DNA of 64,000 nucleotides from Fictibacillus phosphorivorans (GTDB taxonomy: Bacteria; Bacillota; Bacilli; Bacillales; Fictibacillaceae), in assembly GCF_023715845.1 (NCBI RefSeq), contig NZ_JAMBOR010000015.1, positions 28,445 to 92,444 on the forward strand, written 5' to 3'. A model generated the notes under the pieces. The model was not told the origin of the DNA and made no database searches. It saw only the letters and a program-made list of their open reading frames with translations. Below, in pieces: positions 16,713 to 25,135 of the stretch (positions within the stretch are counted from its first letter, which is position 1; each line of letters begins with the position of its first letter). The translations under genes were made by a program, and so were the position numbers.

Positions 16713-17279
16713 GTGGAATACGTTGAAGCATTGAGGGATATCAAACAAATTAATGCAATTAAGAGATATTTAAAGAAACAGTCAGAACGTGACTATGTTC
16801 TTTTTGTATTCGGCATTAATACCGGATTAAAGATTACAGATATGCTATCGATTAAAGTCGAAGATCTCTTAACGGAAAATGGCCTTATAAAAGACTACTA
16901 TTCCTTGGCTCAGAAAGAAGAAGAACCATCAAAAGAAATCTTTCTGAATGAAACCGTTAAAAAAGTAGTGGTTCAATATATAAAAAATGCCAAGTTGAAC
17001 AGCAGTGATTATCTCTTTTTATCCAAAAAAACGAAATTACCAATCACAAGACAGCAAGCATACCGCATTATAAGCTGTGCTGCAGATCAGGTAGGCATTA
17101 AAGGCAAGATTGGTACTAATTCCTTGCGTAAGACGTTTGGTTTTCATGCGTATAAGCGAGGCGTTGCCATATCCCTTCTTCAAAAACACTTTAATCATTC
17201 CAATGCATCTGAAACCCTTAAATATCTGGGAATATCCAAAGAGGAAATAATCAAAACCCAGATCGATGTTCGTCTTTAA
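16713..17279 (+). CDS. Stand-alone tyrosine recombinase catalytic domain (YoeC-like), altered active site
   Basis: A 188-aa protein that contains only a tyrosine-recombinase catalytic domain, without the usual N-terminal core-binding domain; B. subtilis YoeC is similar in size. Retained residues: Arg139 (LRKTF), His162 (FNHS) and nucleophile Tyr171 (LKYLGI). Two usual positions differ: the first arginine in the TGLRIS box is Lys40 (NTGLKITD) and the histidine of HxLR is Asn136 (NSLRKTF). GTG at 16713 follows GGTGATG. No transfer genes, integrase target or prophage is nearby. It may be inactive, a DNA-binding relic, or an unusual recombinase. Confidence 0.82.
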   Translation: MEYVEALRDIKQINAIKRYLKKQSERDYVLFVFGINTGLKITDMLSIKVEDLLTENGLIKDYYSLAQKEEEPSKEIFLNETVKKVVVQYIKNAKLNSSDYLFLSKKTKLPITRQQAYRIISCAADQVGIKGKIGTNSLRKTFGFHAYKRGVAISLLQKHFNHSNASETLKYLGISKEEIIKTQIDVRL

Positions 17280-17369
17280 GATTTGTTTACAAAAATCCTA
17301 TGAAGGTATTCTTTAAGTGAAGTAACAGATAATACCTATCTGGATGCAAGTTAAATGGAGGTTCAATTT

Positions 17370-18278
17370 ATGACAGAAGAAACAGTACTTAACCAACAAA
17401 TCCCTGAGCAAGTTAAGAAACAGCATCGTAAATTAACAAAAGGAAAACTTGCGGCTAGAACTTTACTCATCACATTTGGTGCGTTCCTCATGGCGGTGGG
17501 CCTTGAAATTTTCCTAGTACCCAATCACGTTATTGATGGCGGTATTGCCGGCATATCTATTATGGCGTCCCATCTCACAGGTTTAAGCCTTGGTATTTTC
17601 CTATTCGCATTAAACTTGCCATTTATTATTATCGGATATAAGCAGATTGGTAAGACATTTGCTTTCTCCACTTTATATGGAATTATTATTCTTTCTATCG
17701 CAACAACCCTCTTACATCCCGTAAAACCTTTTACAGATGACTTGCTGCTAGCGACCGTTTTTGGCGGAATCTTTATCGGTGTCGGAATCGGTATGGTTAT
17801 CCGAAGCGGTGGTTCGTTAGATGGTACAGAAATCCTAGCGATCTTATCTAACAGCAAACTTCCATTCTCTGTTGGTGAAATTATCATGTTCTTTAACATC
17901 TTTATCCTAGGGGCAGCCGGATTTGTCTTTACTTGGGACAGAGCGATGTACTCCTTGATCGCTTATTTCATCGCGTTCAAAATGATTGATTTAACAATTA
18001 CAGGTCTAGAGGAATCGAAGTCCGCTTGGATTATTAGTGAGCGCCATAAAGAAATCGGAGAAGCGATTCTGCATAGACTAGGACGCGGCGTAACGTATTT
18101 AAAAGGTGAAGGTGCTTATACTGGTGATGAAAAGGGCGTTGTGTTCTGTGTAATCACTCGTTTAGAAGAAGCAAAACTGAAAGATATCGTGGATGAATTT
18201 GATACTAGCGCATTCCTTGCGATTGCAGACATTGCAGAAGTAAAGGGCGGACGATTTAAAAAGAAAGGAATCCACTAA
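17370..18278 (+). CDS. YitT family membrane protein
   Basis: A 302-aa protein with five to six N-terminal membrane helices (about residues 30-215) carrying GLEIFLVPNHVIDGGIAGIS and GMVIRSGGSLDGTEI, and a C-terminal DUF2179 cytoplasmic domain (about 220-300). Function of the family is unknown. ATG at 17370 follows TGGAGGT by 8 nt; the in-frame ATG at 17355 overlaps the site. A strong bidirectional terminator follows. Confidence 0.88.
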   Translation: MTEETVLNQQIPEQVKKQHRKLTKGKLAARTLLITFGAFLMAVGLEIFLVPNHVIDGGIAGISIMASHLTGLSLGIFLFALNLPFIIIGYKQIGKTFAFSTLYGIIILSIATTLLHPVKPFTDDLLLATVFGGIFIGVGIGMVIRSGGSLDGTEILAILSNSKLPFSVGEIIMFFNIFILGAAGFVFTWDRAMYSLIAYFIAFKMIDLTITGLEESKSAWIISERHKEIGEAILHRLGRGVTYLKGEGAYTGDEKGVVFCVITRLEEAKLKDIVDEFDTSAFLAIADIAEVKGGRFKKKGIH

Positions 18279-18317
18279 AAAAGAGGAAGTCTCGGTTCTC
18301 GAGACTTCCTCTTTTTT
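18277..18317. terminator. Bidirectional terminator
   Basis: GAGGAAGTCTCG and CGAGACTTCCTC form a 12-bp stem flanked by A6 and T6, serving yitT-like on plus and possibly the PH-domain transcript on minus. Confidence 0.9.
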
Positions 18318-18486
18318 ATGGACATTTTTTAGCAGGTCATTGTGTGGAGAGCAGGTGGATTGTATGGTTAAGCTCGTACGTTTGTGACTTAAAAGCCATT
18401 CTACACCTGCTTGCAGATTTTCTGCTACGTAATCAGGTTGAACGTCCAAGGTAAGACGATTTTGTTCATAGGAATCAGATCCAGAC

Positions 18487-18912
18487 CTAATCAAATTTAA
18501 TGTCTGCCTGCGGGCATCGCTCTTTTAAGAGGCGGAGAAACTTATCACGGTCTTTAGGCGAAATAAGCGCCATTCCAAATTGATATTTGATGTTGATTCG
18601 TTTAAGTGATAACGCAGGACTCGAAAGCGGGTTCCACGTTTTATGTGCAGACTGAATCTCGTGATAAGGAATTCTCTTGTTGATGGGGCCGCAGCGGATT
18701 ACCAGTTCTTTTTCATCCAGTACATAATAAGTGGAAAACCAGAGCCAGCAGATGAAAAGGATGATCACAAGGTTTAAGGCAAGCGTGAAAAGGGATTCAA
18801 CTAGATCTGCATTCTCACTAAGAAGGGCAGAAAAGCTTACAAAAGATCCATAGCCTATGCTGATAAGTAGAATAAGTCCTAGCCAAACATCACGTTTTGA
18901 TGGGAATTTCAA
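18487..18912 (-). CDS. Bacterial PH-domain membrane protein
   Basis: A 141-aa protein with two N-terminal membrane helices (about residues 10-30 and 42-62) and a short bacterial PH-like domain (YYVLDEKELVIRCGPINKRIPYHEIQSAHKTWNPLSSPALSLKRINIKY region). It resembles YyaB and the sublancin immunity protein SunI group (DUF1200), but no bacteriocin gene is near. TTG at 18912 lies 8 nt after AAGGAG; the GTG at 18921 overlaps it. Function not assigned. Confidence 0.75.
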   Translation of the reverse strand: MKFPSKRDVWLGLILLISIGYGSFVSFSALLSENADLVESLFTLALNLVIILFICWLWFSTYYVLDEKELVIRCGPINKRIPYHEIQSAHKTWNPLSSPALSLKRINIKYQFGMALISPKDRDKFLRLLKERCPQADIKFD

Positions 18913-19173
18913 GATTATCACTCCTTAAAAAGTAAAATTGTCACAATAGAAAGCTGTAGCATCTAAGAACAAGCAGATCGTAATCACGACTCCGTTTTCT
19001 TCTTATAAGCGTACCAGAAAAAATATACGACGATGAAGAAAACCATACTATTTAAACAAAACAACAGCGGGAAAATCTTTTTTATGCTTTTTGTAAACTT
19101 CTACGGAACTTATTACACATTCATCCGTATTTAATAATAGGGTAAAGAAACATACGAAAAAGGGGAAAAATTC

Positions 19174-20853
19174 ATGAATATTTTATTATTTTCATTGGTT
19201 GTGGGGCTGGCGGCAGCGCTTGTGGTCCTTCCGATCTCACCGATTAAAAAGCCGTCAAAAAAAGAAATGAAATACAATCGGACTTTTGCGATTATTGGGA
19301 CGGTGATTCTAACAGTTCCACTCGTATTTGCCTTCTATTATGTTACGAATCTTGACCGCAACTTTTCTTCGGTTTGGATGCTTGCGATCATCATTACAGG
19401 TCTAGGAGCGATTTTTGCTACAGGAAAAGAACGGATGATCAAACTGCTCCTCTTCGTCTCATGTATCTTTGTTGGAGGATATTTCTTAACTGCCGGTCTT
19501 TTCAATGCAGATGAAAAATATCAATCAGCCAAAATGGAGCAGAAAACTGAGATTGATACGTTCGATGAAAAAGAGACGCCAGCGAGTGTTCCGCCTAAGT
19601 TTGCACGCAACAAGATGAGAAAGTCATTCGGGCAAGTGCCGAACACGAGCTATTATGAGCTTGGTAGTCTCCAGATTCAAAAAGTAAACGGAGATTACGT
19701 ATATATTGCACCTGTAGAGTTTTCCGGTTTCTTTAAATGGTGGAACGGCGACGTGACCCCTGGTTACTTTACGTTAAGTGCAACGGATTCTACGGCGAAC
19801 CCGAAGTTTGTCAAATCCGAGATGCTGTATACGCCATCTTCTTATTTTAACAAAAATATGGAACGCCACATGCGCTCCGCTTATCCTGAATACATCTTCT
19901 ACGGTGAGCCGCAGCTGGAGATCGATGATAACGGAAAACCATACTATGTTCGTTCGTATGGAGATTTTATTTCTGCTCGTAACGGATTTAAGGTAAAAGG
20001 AAGTGTTGTGGTCGATCCGACGAACGGTAAAACCAAAGACTATAAATTAAAAGATATGCCAGCCTTTATTGATGGTGCCGTTTCACCAGAGACGGTAAGT
20101 CTTCAGAACAGTTATTTTGGAAATTATGTTCATGGCTTCCTCAACAGCAAGTTTGGCAAGAAGGACGTTAAGCTTCCTTCTGATGAAGGTACTGAAGCAA
20201 ATGTAAGTCCGATCTTCGATGAAAACGGAGATATGTATTACTTTACGGATTTCACGAGTCCGAAAGAGGGAGTGGATTCTATGCTGGGCTACTCGCTTAC
20301 GAACGCGAGAACCGGCAAGGGTACCTATTATACGGGCAATCTCGAGGAATCGTATATGGATTCCCAAGGGGCACTCCAGATTATTCAAAAGAAGTTTATC
20401 GAAAAGAAATGGGACGGTGAAATGCCTGTACTCTATAACTTTTACGGTGAGCCTAGCTGGTTAACGCCGGTCCTTGATTCGAATGGATTTTTACAGAACT
20501 ATTTTATTGTTTCTGCTTCAAATCCAGAGATATCTGTCTACGGAAACACACCAAACCAGGCGCTTAAACAATATAAAACAGCCTTAAAGAACGGCGGTGG
20601 AAGCGTAGACGGAAGTTCGAATGCGGAAGAAAAACAAGTGGAGGGCTCTGTCGTTCGTGTGTACAAAGAGAAAACAGGGGACTATACGACCGTGTCCTTC
20701 TTATTAAATAATCGTCAAAGCTATGTTGTCTCTTCAGAAACCAATCCGCTCGCCATCTATCTTAAGGAAGGCGATCAAGTTAATGTGAAATATCAGGACA
20801 CAGGAGAAGCGTTTTTACCTGTCACAGAAATTGCGATCAAAGGACTTAAGTAA
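19174..20853 (+). CDS. Large membrane-anchored protein of unknown function (559 aa)
   Basis: Three to four hydrophobic helices occupy residues about 1-22, 36-56, 64-82 and 88-108; the remaining 450 residues are hydrophilic and aromatic-rich, presumably extracytoplasmic (YYELGSLQIQKVNGDYVYIAPV, FYGEPQLEIDDNGKPYYVRSYGDF and similar). The middle region has repeated blocks of the type Y-F-Y-GEP followed by a polar strand, near residues 247 and 427, suggesting internal duplication. The last 80 residues look like a small beta-barrel (VEGSVVRVYKEKTGDYTTVSF). I do not recognise a characterised family. A GGGG site precedes the ATG and a terminator follows; monocistronic. Confidence 0.8.
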   Translation: MNILLFSLVVGLAAALVVLPISPIKKPSKKEMKYNRTFAIIGTVILTVPLVFAFYYVTNLDRNFSSVWMLAIIITGLGAIFATGKERMIKLLLFVSCIFVGGYFLTAGLFNADEKYQSAKMEQKTEIDTFDEKETPASVPPKFARNKMRKSFGQVPNTSYYELGSLQIQKVNGDYVYIAPVEFSGFFKWWNGDVTPGYFTLSATDSTANPKFVKSEMLYTPSSYFNKNMERHMRSAYPEYIFYGEPQLEIDDNGKPYYVRSYGDFISARNGFKVKGSVVVDPTNGKTKDYKLKDMPAFIDGAVSPETVSLQNSYFGNYVHGFLNSKFGKKDVKLPSDEGTEANVSPIFDENGDMYYFTDFTSPKEGVDSMLGYSLTNARTGKGTYYTGNLEESYMDSQGALQIIQKKFIEKKWDGEMPVLYNFYGEPSWLTPVLDSNGFLQNYFIVSASNPEISVYGNTPNQALKQYKTALKNGGGSVDGSSNAEEKQVEGSVVRVYKEKTGDYTTVSFLLNNRQSYVVSSETNPLAIYLKEGDQVNVKYQDTGEAFLPVTEIAIKGLK

Positions 20854-20855
20854 AG

Positions 20856-20900
20856 AAAAAAGCAGCGTCATTTCGATTGAAATGACACTGCTTTTTCTTT
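20856..20900. terminator. Bidirectional terminator
   Basis: AAAAAGCAG-GTCATTTC and GAAATGAC-CTGCTTTTT form a long stem with one mismatch, between convergent genes. Confidence 0.88.
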
Positions 20901-21925
20901 TATTGCCCCGGTACATAACGTCTAGCACCAGAAAACTCAATTGCGTATGCAGGTGTTGAAATCGGATCCATACGTACGGTTGATGCTGTGTTTGGTGAGT
21001 GGATCATCATTCCATTTCCAGCATACATCGCCACGTGGTGAACACGGCCTTTTCCTTCATCATAAGCAAAGAACATGAGGTCGCCTGGTTGAAGCTGATC
21101 TTTATCTACGATCAGTCCTTCTGTTGATTGCGGACCAGAGTCTCTTGGAATCGTAATTCCGTTTGCTTTATGAAGCGTATGGGTAAATCCGGAGCAATCA
21201 AATCCGAACCCGGCTGCTCCCGCCCAAAGATAAGGAAGTCCGAGGAATTTCTTCGCTTCATCTACAAGCCGTTCACCTGTCGGTACAGGAATATCGTTTT
21301 CACTCTTATATACCTTTGCGTCCTTTGCGTCCAGCCAGCGAACCTTTCCTTTCGGAGTTAATACAGCAATGTTATGCCCGAATGCTTTTAGAACAGGAAG
21401 TCTAGTATTGTAGCTTAGTTCCAAGTCTTTTTTGTGGCCAAATGGTGTTTTAGAAAGCCAAGCTGTCGGGCTCGTGATGAGAGCGAAAGGCTTACCTTCA
21501 AAATGCGAAAATTGCTTAGATGTGGTGAGCTGTCGCAACGGCATCCAGCCTGGATATCCAAGTTCGTTTCGTGGTGTGGGCTGTCCATAAACCGCTACTT
21601 TTACCCATTCGTCCTGCTGCTCTAAGACTCGAACCTTTTGTCCGTATAGTGCTTGAGTCTCAAGGTTTCCAACGAGCCAAAGCTTTTCTTCATACGTCAT
21701 ACCTGTTGTCCAACCTCTTAGATCAACAGGATTGGAGAGGGAAGGTCCATCGACATCCTTACGTGCAATTTCTGGCTCTGACCATAATGTAGCGGCTGCT
21801 ACATCCACGTATAGATCTTTCCCGACTACATTTTTGACAGTTGTTCCTTTTTCGGCAGAAGCGGTGTTGGTGAAGATGGTAAGTAACATCGCAAGCGAAA
21901 AAAGAACCTTCAAAAGTTTTAGCAT
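20900..21925 (-). CDS. Secreted NlpC/P60 endopeptidase with SH3-type domains
   Basis: A 341-aa cell-wall or peptidoglycan-fragment hydrolase. Residues 1-24 form a signal peptide (ends NTASA). Two bacterial SH3-like domains follow (about 30-215), then an NlpC/P60 domain (about 220-341) with Cys in FDCSGFTH, His in VHHVAMYAG and the downstream polar residue in MIHSPN. This resembles YkfC, a gamma-D-glutamyl-L-diamino acid endopeptidase. ATG at 21925 follows AAGGAG by 8 nt; a 34-residue upstream extension has no site. Monocistronic. Confidence 0.87.
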   Translation of the reverse strand: MLKLLKVLFSLAMLLTIFTNTASAEKGTTVKNVVGKDLYVDVAAATLWSEPEIARKDVDGPSLSNPVDLRGWTTGMTYEEKLWLVGNLETQALYGQKVRVLEQQDEWVKVAVYGQPTPRNELGYPGWMPLRQLTTSKQFSHFEGKPFALITSPTAWLSKTPFGHKKDLELSYNTRLPVLKAFGHNIAVLTPKGKVRWLDAKDAKVYKSENDIPVPTGERLVDEAKKFLGLPYLWAGAAGFGFDCSGFTHTLHKANGITIPRDSGPQSTEGLIVDKDQLQPGDLMFFAYDEGKGRVHHVAMYAGNGMMIHSPNTASTVRMDPISTPAYAIEFSGARRYVPGQ

Positions 21926-22112
21926 TTTTTGTCGCTCCTTTTTCTCTTTTTCCTCACCATTCGAGTTTTCTCTATCTATTTCCTTTAGAGAGTCCAAAAG
22001 ATAAGCCGAATATCCTTTAAGTATCATTCTATGACATGAAACAAAGGGACTAAACGAGAGAGGTTTACAGGTTAAAAGAAGGGGAATGATTTTCGCGAAG
22101 TGATAAAAAGAA

Positions 22113-22157
22113 AAGACTTAACGCAAAAGGAACCTATACCTTTTGAGTCAAGCCTTT
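22113..22157 (-). terminator. Terminator of the M50 protease gene
   Basis: AGGCTTGACTCAAAAGG and CCTTTTGCGTTAAGTCTT pair on the minus strand with a few mismatches, followed by TTTCTTTTT. Confidence 0.7.
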
Positions 22158-22160
22158 TAA

Positions 22161-23408
22161 TTAAGTAATAAGAAAACGATTTACTTCCATCAAGTGGTTT
22201 CCGTAAACAACAAATGCGGATAATATTCCCGCTAAAAGAAGATACAGAGCAAGGACGATGATCTTTGTTTTCATGTTGGATACATAATAATTTTTTTGCT
22301 GATCATAGACTTTTTTTGTTTTTGCCTTTTCTTCTAGCAAACTTTTTTCATATGCTTCAAAATAAGTAGCTATGTTAAAGTCTTCTAATTCTGGAGGAGA
22401 AAAAATTCCTTCAGGATCTGACTCGTTATAGGTTTGGATCAGCATTTCTCTTTTCTTGAGGTGTTTATCATATGCCTCTCGAAGTGTTCTTAAAAAGCGC
22501 TCACGGTTATTGAGCATCTCAAGTTTTACTATGATGCTATGTTTCTCAATCTTCTTTTTATCCTGAAAGATGGGAAACGTGAATCCAGTTGGAGCACGGT
22601 CTTTCACACGTCTTTTAGCTACACGAACGTCCTCAATAAACGTACCGATGATGTGAGAAAAGTTTGGCATGTCACGGTATTCAAATAGTTCTTGCTGAAT
22701 CTGTGATAGTTTTTCTTGTTCCCCATCAAACGCTTCTAAAGTAAGCTCTGTTTTGTTATGTTCAAAATCTTCACGAACCCGTCTCCACCAAGTCATGATA
22801 CCGAAAAGGAAGATTAAGAAGATAATTGGATCTGGTGATATGAACAAATATGGAATAACAATAAGGAGTCCGACAAACCAAATCTTTGTGGATAAAACGC
22901 CTACGATTCGTCCGCCATCCAACGGAGAGACAGGAAACAAATTGAACAAGTTGATCAGCGCTCCTAAAAAGATAACAAGACCCCAGAAAGGCTGTCCAGT
23001 AGATTCGTATAAGAAGACAGCAGGCAAAAACGAAATCAGACCGAATAATGGACCAGCATATGCGATATAAGCTTCGTCTTTTGCGTTCTTAGGCATTTCT
23101 TTCATACCGATCGCAGCACCCATAAAAGGGATGAATATGGCAGGCGATGTCTTAATCCCTTTTTGTTTCGCTGCGACCAAGTGTCCCATCTCATGAATGA
23201 ATATGAGGTAGACGATCGCTACGGCAAATTTCCAGCCATAAAAGACGGCATAAGCGCCCATAGATATGAACATGGATAGGAGGGTTGCAAATTTACCTAT
23301 TTTTAATAAACCGAACACCCATTTTAATTTACCCATTAAGAACACACCAACACCCGCAAGAATTGTCCATAAACGGGATTGGTTCTGTTTTTCTGCTTTT
23401 TCAGCCAT
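22161..23408 (-). CDS. Site-2 protease family (M50) membrane metalloprotease
   Basis: A 415-aa polytopic protein. Zinc motif HEMGH near residue 75 and the second M50 motif NLFPVSPLDGGR near residue 150 are intact. Helices occupy about 12-190 with a C-terminal helix at about 385-405; the intervening 190 residues are cytoplasmic or coiled (FDGEQEKLSQIQQELFEYRDM). Unlike SpoIVFB or RasP it has no PDZ or CBS domain visible; substrate unknown. ATG at 23408 follows GGGGGA; a long upstream in-frame extension overlaps the divergent neighbour and is rejected. Confidence 0.88.
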   Translation of the reverse strand: MAEKAEKQNQSRLWTILAGVGVFLMGKLKWVFGLLKIGKFATLLSMFISMGAYAVFYGWKFAVAIVYLIFIHEMGHLVAAKQKGIKTSPAIFIPFMGAAIGMKEMPKNAKDEAYIAYAGPLFGLISFLPAVFLYESTGQPFWGLVIFLGALINLFNLFPVSPLDGGRIVGVLSTKIWFVGLLIVIPYLFISPDPIIFLIFLFGIMTWWRRVREDFEHNKTELTLEAFDGEQEKLSQIQQELFEYRDMPNFSHIIGTFIEDVRVAKRRVKDRAPTGFTFPIFQDKKKIEKHSIIVKLEMLNNRERFLRTLREAYDKHLKKREMLIQTYNESDPEGIFSPPELEDFNIATYFEAYEKSLLEEKAKTKKVYDQQKNYYVSNMKTKIIVLALYLLLAGILSAFVVYGNHLMEVNRFLIT

Positions 23409-23583
23409 GTATGAATCCCCCAAATGATTTCTTAATTCTATCTTAAAGGATATACGTTTAAAGTGTGAAGAAGTTTCTTTCGTTCTGTTTCTTAACGAAA
23501 TAATGCGGGTATACGAATAAAAGCACCCCTGTAATGAAAAGTTGGATTCGAATGATGTGTAAAGAAAAGAAGGAGGGATCGGT

Positions 23584-24006
23584 TTGCCCGTACATAATGA
23601 ACAATTGATCCAAAGTGACCCATTTGTGTTGAGCAAATCGGAAGTTGTTCATGCTGTTAAGAAGTACCTGAACCATGAAGGCTATGAAACAAGAAACCTT
23701 GGAGATCTATGCGACCTTACAGCAGCAAATGAATACCATACCTTGTTCATTGAAGCACAAGGAAACCGTGCTGAACATTATAAAAAAGAAGTTGTATTTT
23801 CAGGAAGTCAGCTAGATGAACACTTGAGCGGTCAGCTGATTAAACTGCTGAAAAACTATGAAAAAAATCCAGCTAAAACACTCGTAATGGCAAATCCAGA
23901 TACCCCGCGAATTCGGAAGATGGCAGAAAATCTTAAATCAGCACTTGATGATCTTGGCGTTGTTCGATTTTGGGTAAAAGCAGATGGAAGTATTGAGTGG
24001 GAGTAA
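23584..24006 (+). CDS. Hypothetical protein (140 aa), possible nuclease-like fold
   Basis: A 140-aa soluble protein. TTG at 23584 lies 7 nt after AGGAGG (23571-23576). The pattern VKKYLNHEGYETRN...ANEYHTLFIEAQGN...KEVVFSGSQLDEHLSGQLIKLLKNY with a C-terminal FWVKADGSIEW recalls restriction-endonuclease-like small proteins, but I cannot identify catalytic residues with confidence. Divergent from the M50 protease gene; followed by a terminator. Confidence 0.7.
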   Translation: MPVHNEQLIQSDPFVLSKSEVVHAVKKYLNHEGYETRNLGDLCDLTAANEYHTLFIEAQGNRAEHYKKEVVFSGSQLDEHLSGQLIKLLKNYEKNPAKTLVMANPDTPRIRKMAENLKSALDDLGVVRFWVKADGSIEWE

Positions 24007-24012
24007 AAGAAA

Positions 24013-24046
24013 AAAGCACCGGGGAAAAGTTCTCCGGTGCTATTTT
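24013..24046. terminator. Terminator between convergent genes
   Basis: AGCACCGG and CCGGTGCT form an 8-bp stem followed by ATTTTA, extended by GAA/TTC. Confidence 0.7.
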
Positions 24047-24402
24047 ACTTTTTCGATTGTATCATGGCTTTGTTCATATAACTCAGGAAGTACGTTCATT
24101 TCTTCAATATCACGTTTTGTTTTTTCTGTACCGAGCAAGTAGAGAAAACGGAAGAGTTCGTAAGACAGTTTACTGTCTTTCCCTCGATCATGTTCTGCAT
24201 AAGCTTCATTGAAGTGCTTTTTTGGAGACCAAATATCTAACCACTCTTGCTTAGAGTTCGCTTTCATCTCATAGATGATGTGTTCTAACTGCTTCTTTTC
24301 ATCATAGGAAGCCAGAATTTCAAAATAATGCGTTTGTTCATCTGCTGGTATGGGCTGTATTTCACCCTTAGCTGTTACAAAGAACGATTCTTTTTGCTCC
24401 AT
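24040..24402 (-). CDS. Hypothetical protein (120 aa)
   Basis: A 120-aa charged soluble protein (starts MEQKESFFVTAKGEIQPIP). AAGGAGG precedes the ATG by 7 nt. Mostly helical by eye, with WLDIWSPKKHFNEAYAEHD and a LFRFLYLLGTEKTKRDIEEM helix. No family recognised. It converges with the 140-aa gene and shares its terminator region. Confidence 0.72.
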   Translation of the reverse strand: MEQKESFFVTAKGEIQPIPADEQTHYFEILASYDEKKQLEHIIYEMKANSKQEWLDIWSPKKHFNEAYAEHDRGKDSKLSYELFRFLYLLGTEKTKRDIEEMNVLPELYEQSHDTIEKVK

Positions 24403-24510
24403 ATCAAAAACCTCCTTTTTCTTCTCATTCCCCTGAAGAAGTTTATTAAACCAACGCCTAATATAACTAGACTTAAAGTTAAAGTGGCAACTCTTTCAAT
24501 GCCAAAAAAT

Positions 24511-24541
24511 AAGCTAGCTATTCAGATTTGAATCAGCTAGC
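24511..24541 (-). terminator. Terminator of the GNAT gene
   Basis: On the minus strand GCTAGCTGATTCA pairs with TGAATAGCTAGC with one bulge, then TTATTTTTT. Confidence 0.7.
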
Positions 24542-24562
24542 CATTTCTTGTCTATTTACTCT

Positions 24563-25120
24563 TTAATAGAGATCCGCGTTTCGTTTTAATAAGGCATACA
24601 CATACATATCGTAAAATTCACCATCGGCTTTTTGGTATTCTTTTAACAGTGCTTCTTGATGGAAGCCGAGCTTTTCTATAAGTTCTCTTGAAGAGGTGTT
24701 CTCTGGTCTGATCGTAGCAGCAATTCGGTTGAAGTCCAATCCGTTAAAGCCATAATGGATGATCGCTCGTAATGTTTCATTCATAAAACCTTGATGCCAA
24801 TATTTCCGGTTGAGTTCATAGCCGACTTCTGTCCGCTGATCTGACTTGCTCCAGTTGTGAAAACCGCAAGTCCCGATCAGTGTATTCTCCTCTTTGAGAA
24901 CAATTCCCCATCTAATCGCACTTCCGGATTTATAACTTTTTTCAAACGCTTCAATGAGGGAATAAGCCTCCTCTTCTGATTTCAAAGGTTCCATCCCGTA
25001 AAATTGCATCGCTTCTGTATCTGAAAAGGTAGAAAAAATCTCCATCATATCAGATTGCAGTACGGGACGAAGCTTCAGTCTTTCTGTTTCAATTACAGGG
25101 AAATTATTATACGTGTTCAA
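24563..25120 (-). CDS. GNAT family N-acetyltransferase (RimJ/RimL type)
   Basis: A 185-aa acetyltransferase. TERLKLRPVLQSD at residues 11-23, the acetyl-CoA loop region VGYELNRKYWHQGFMNETLRAII near 99-121 and NTSSRELIEKLGF near 145-157 are typical of the ribosomal-protein alanine acetyltransferase-like subgroup. The substrate is unknown; many Bacillus members act on small molecules or proteins. The start lies 15 nt after the HD-GYP stop, so the two are probably cotranscribed. Confidence 0.85.
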   Translation of the reverse strand: MNTYNNFPVIETERLKLRPVLQSDMMEIFSTFSDTEAMQFYGMEPLKSEEEAYSLIEAFEKSYKSGSAIRWGIVLKEENTLIGTCGFHNWSKSDQRTEVGYELNRKYWHQGFMNETLRAIIHYGFNGLDFNRIAATIRPENTSSRELIEKLGFHQEALLKEYQKADGEFYDMYVYALLKRNADLY

Positions 25121-25135
25121 AAAGACACCTCCACT

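Noticed and set aside
16654..18300. Integrated mobile island next to the recombinase
   Set aside because: No attachment-site duplication, tRNA, cargo or replication genes; flanking genes look like ordinary chromosome.
18162..18494. 110-codon minus-strand ORF after the PH-domain gene
   Set aside because: It runs through a strong terminator and into the yitT-like gene and lacks a ribosome-binding site; the first 50 residues look protein-like, so a decayed fragment remains possible.
19004..19100. Tiny minus-strand hydrophobic peptide (about 20-26 aa) ending KKKTES
   Set aside because: No ribosome-binding site and no upstream gene; hydrophobicity alone is weak evidence.
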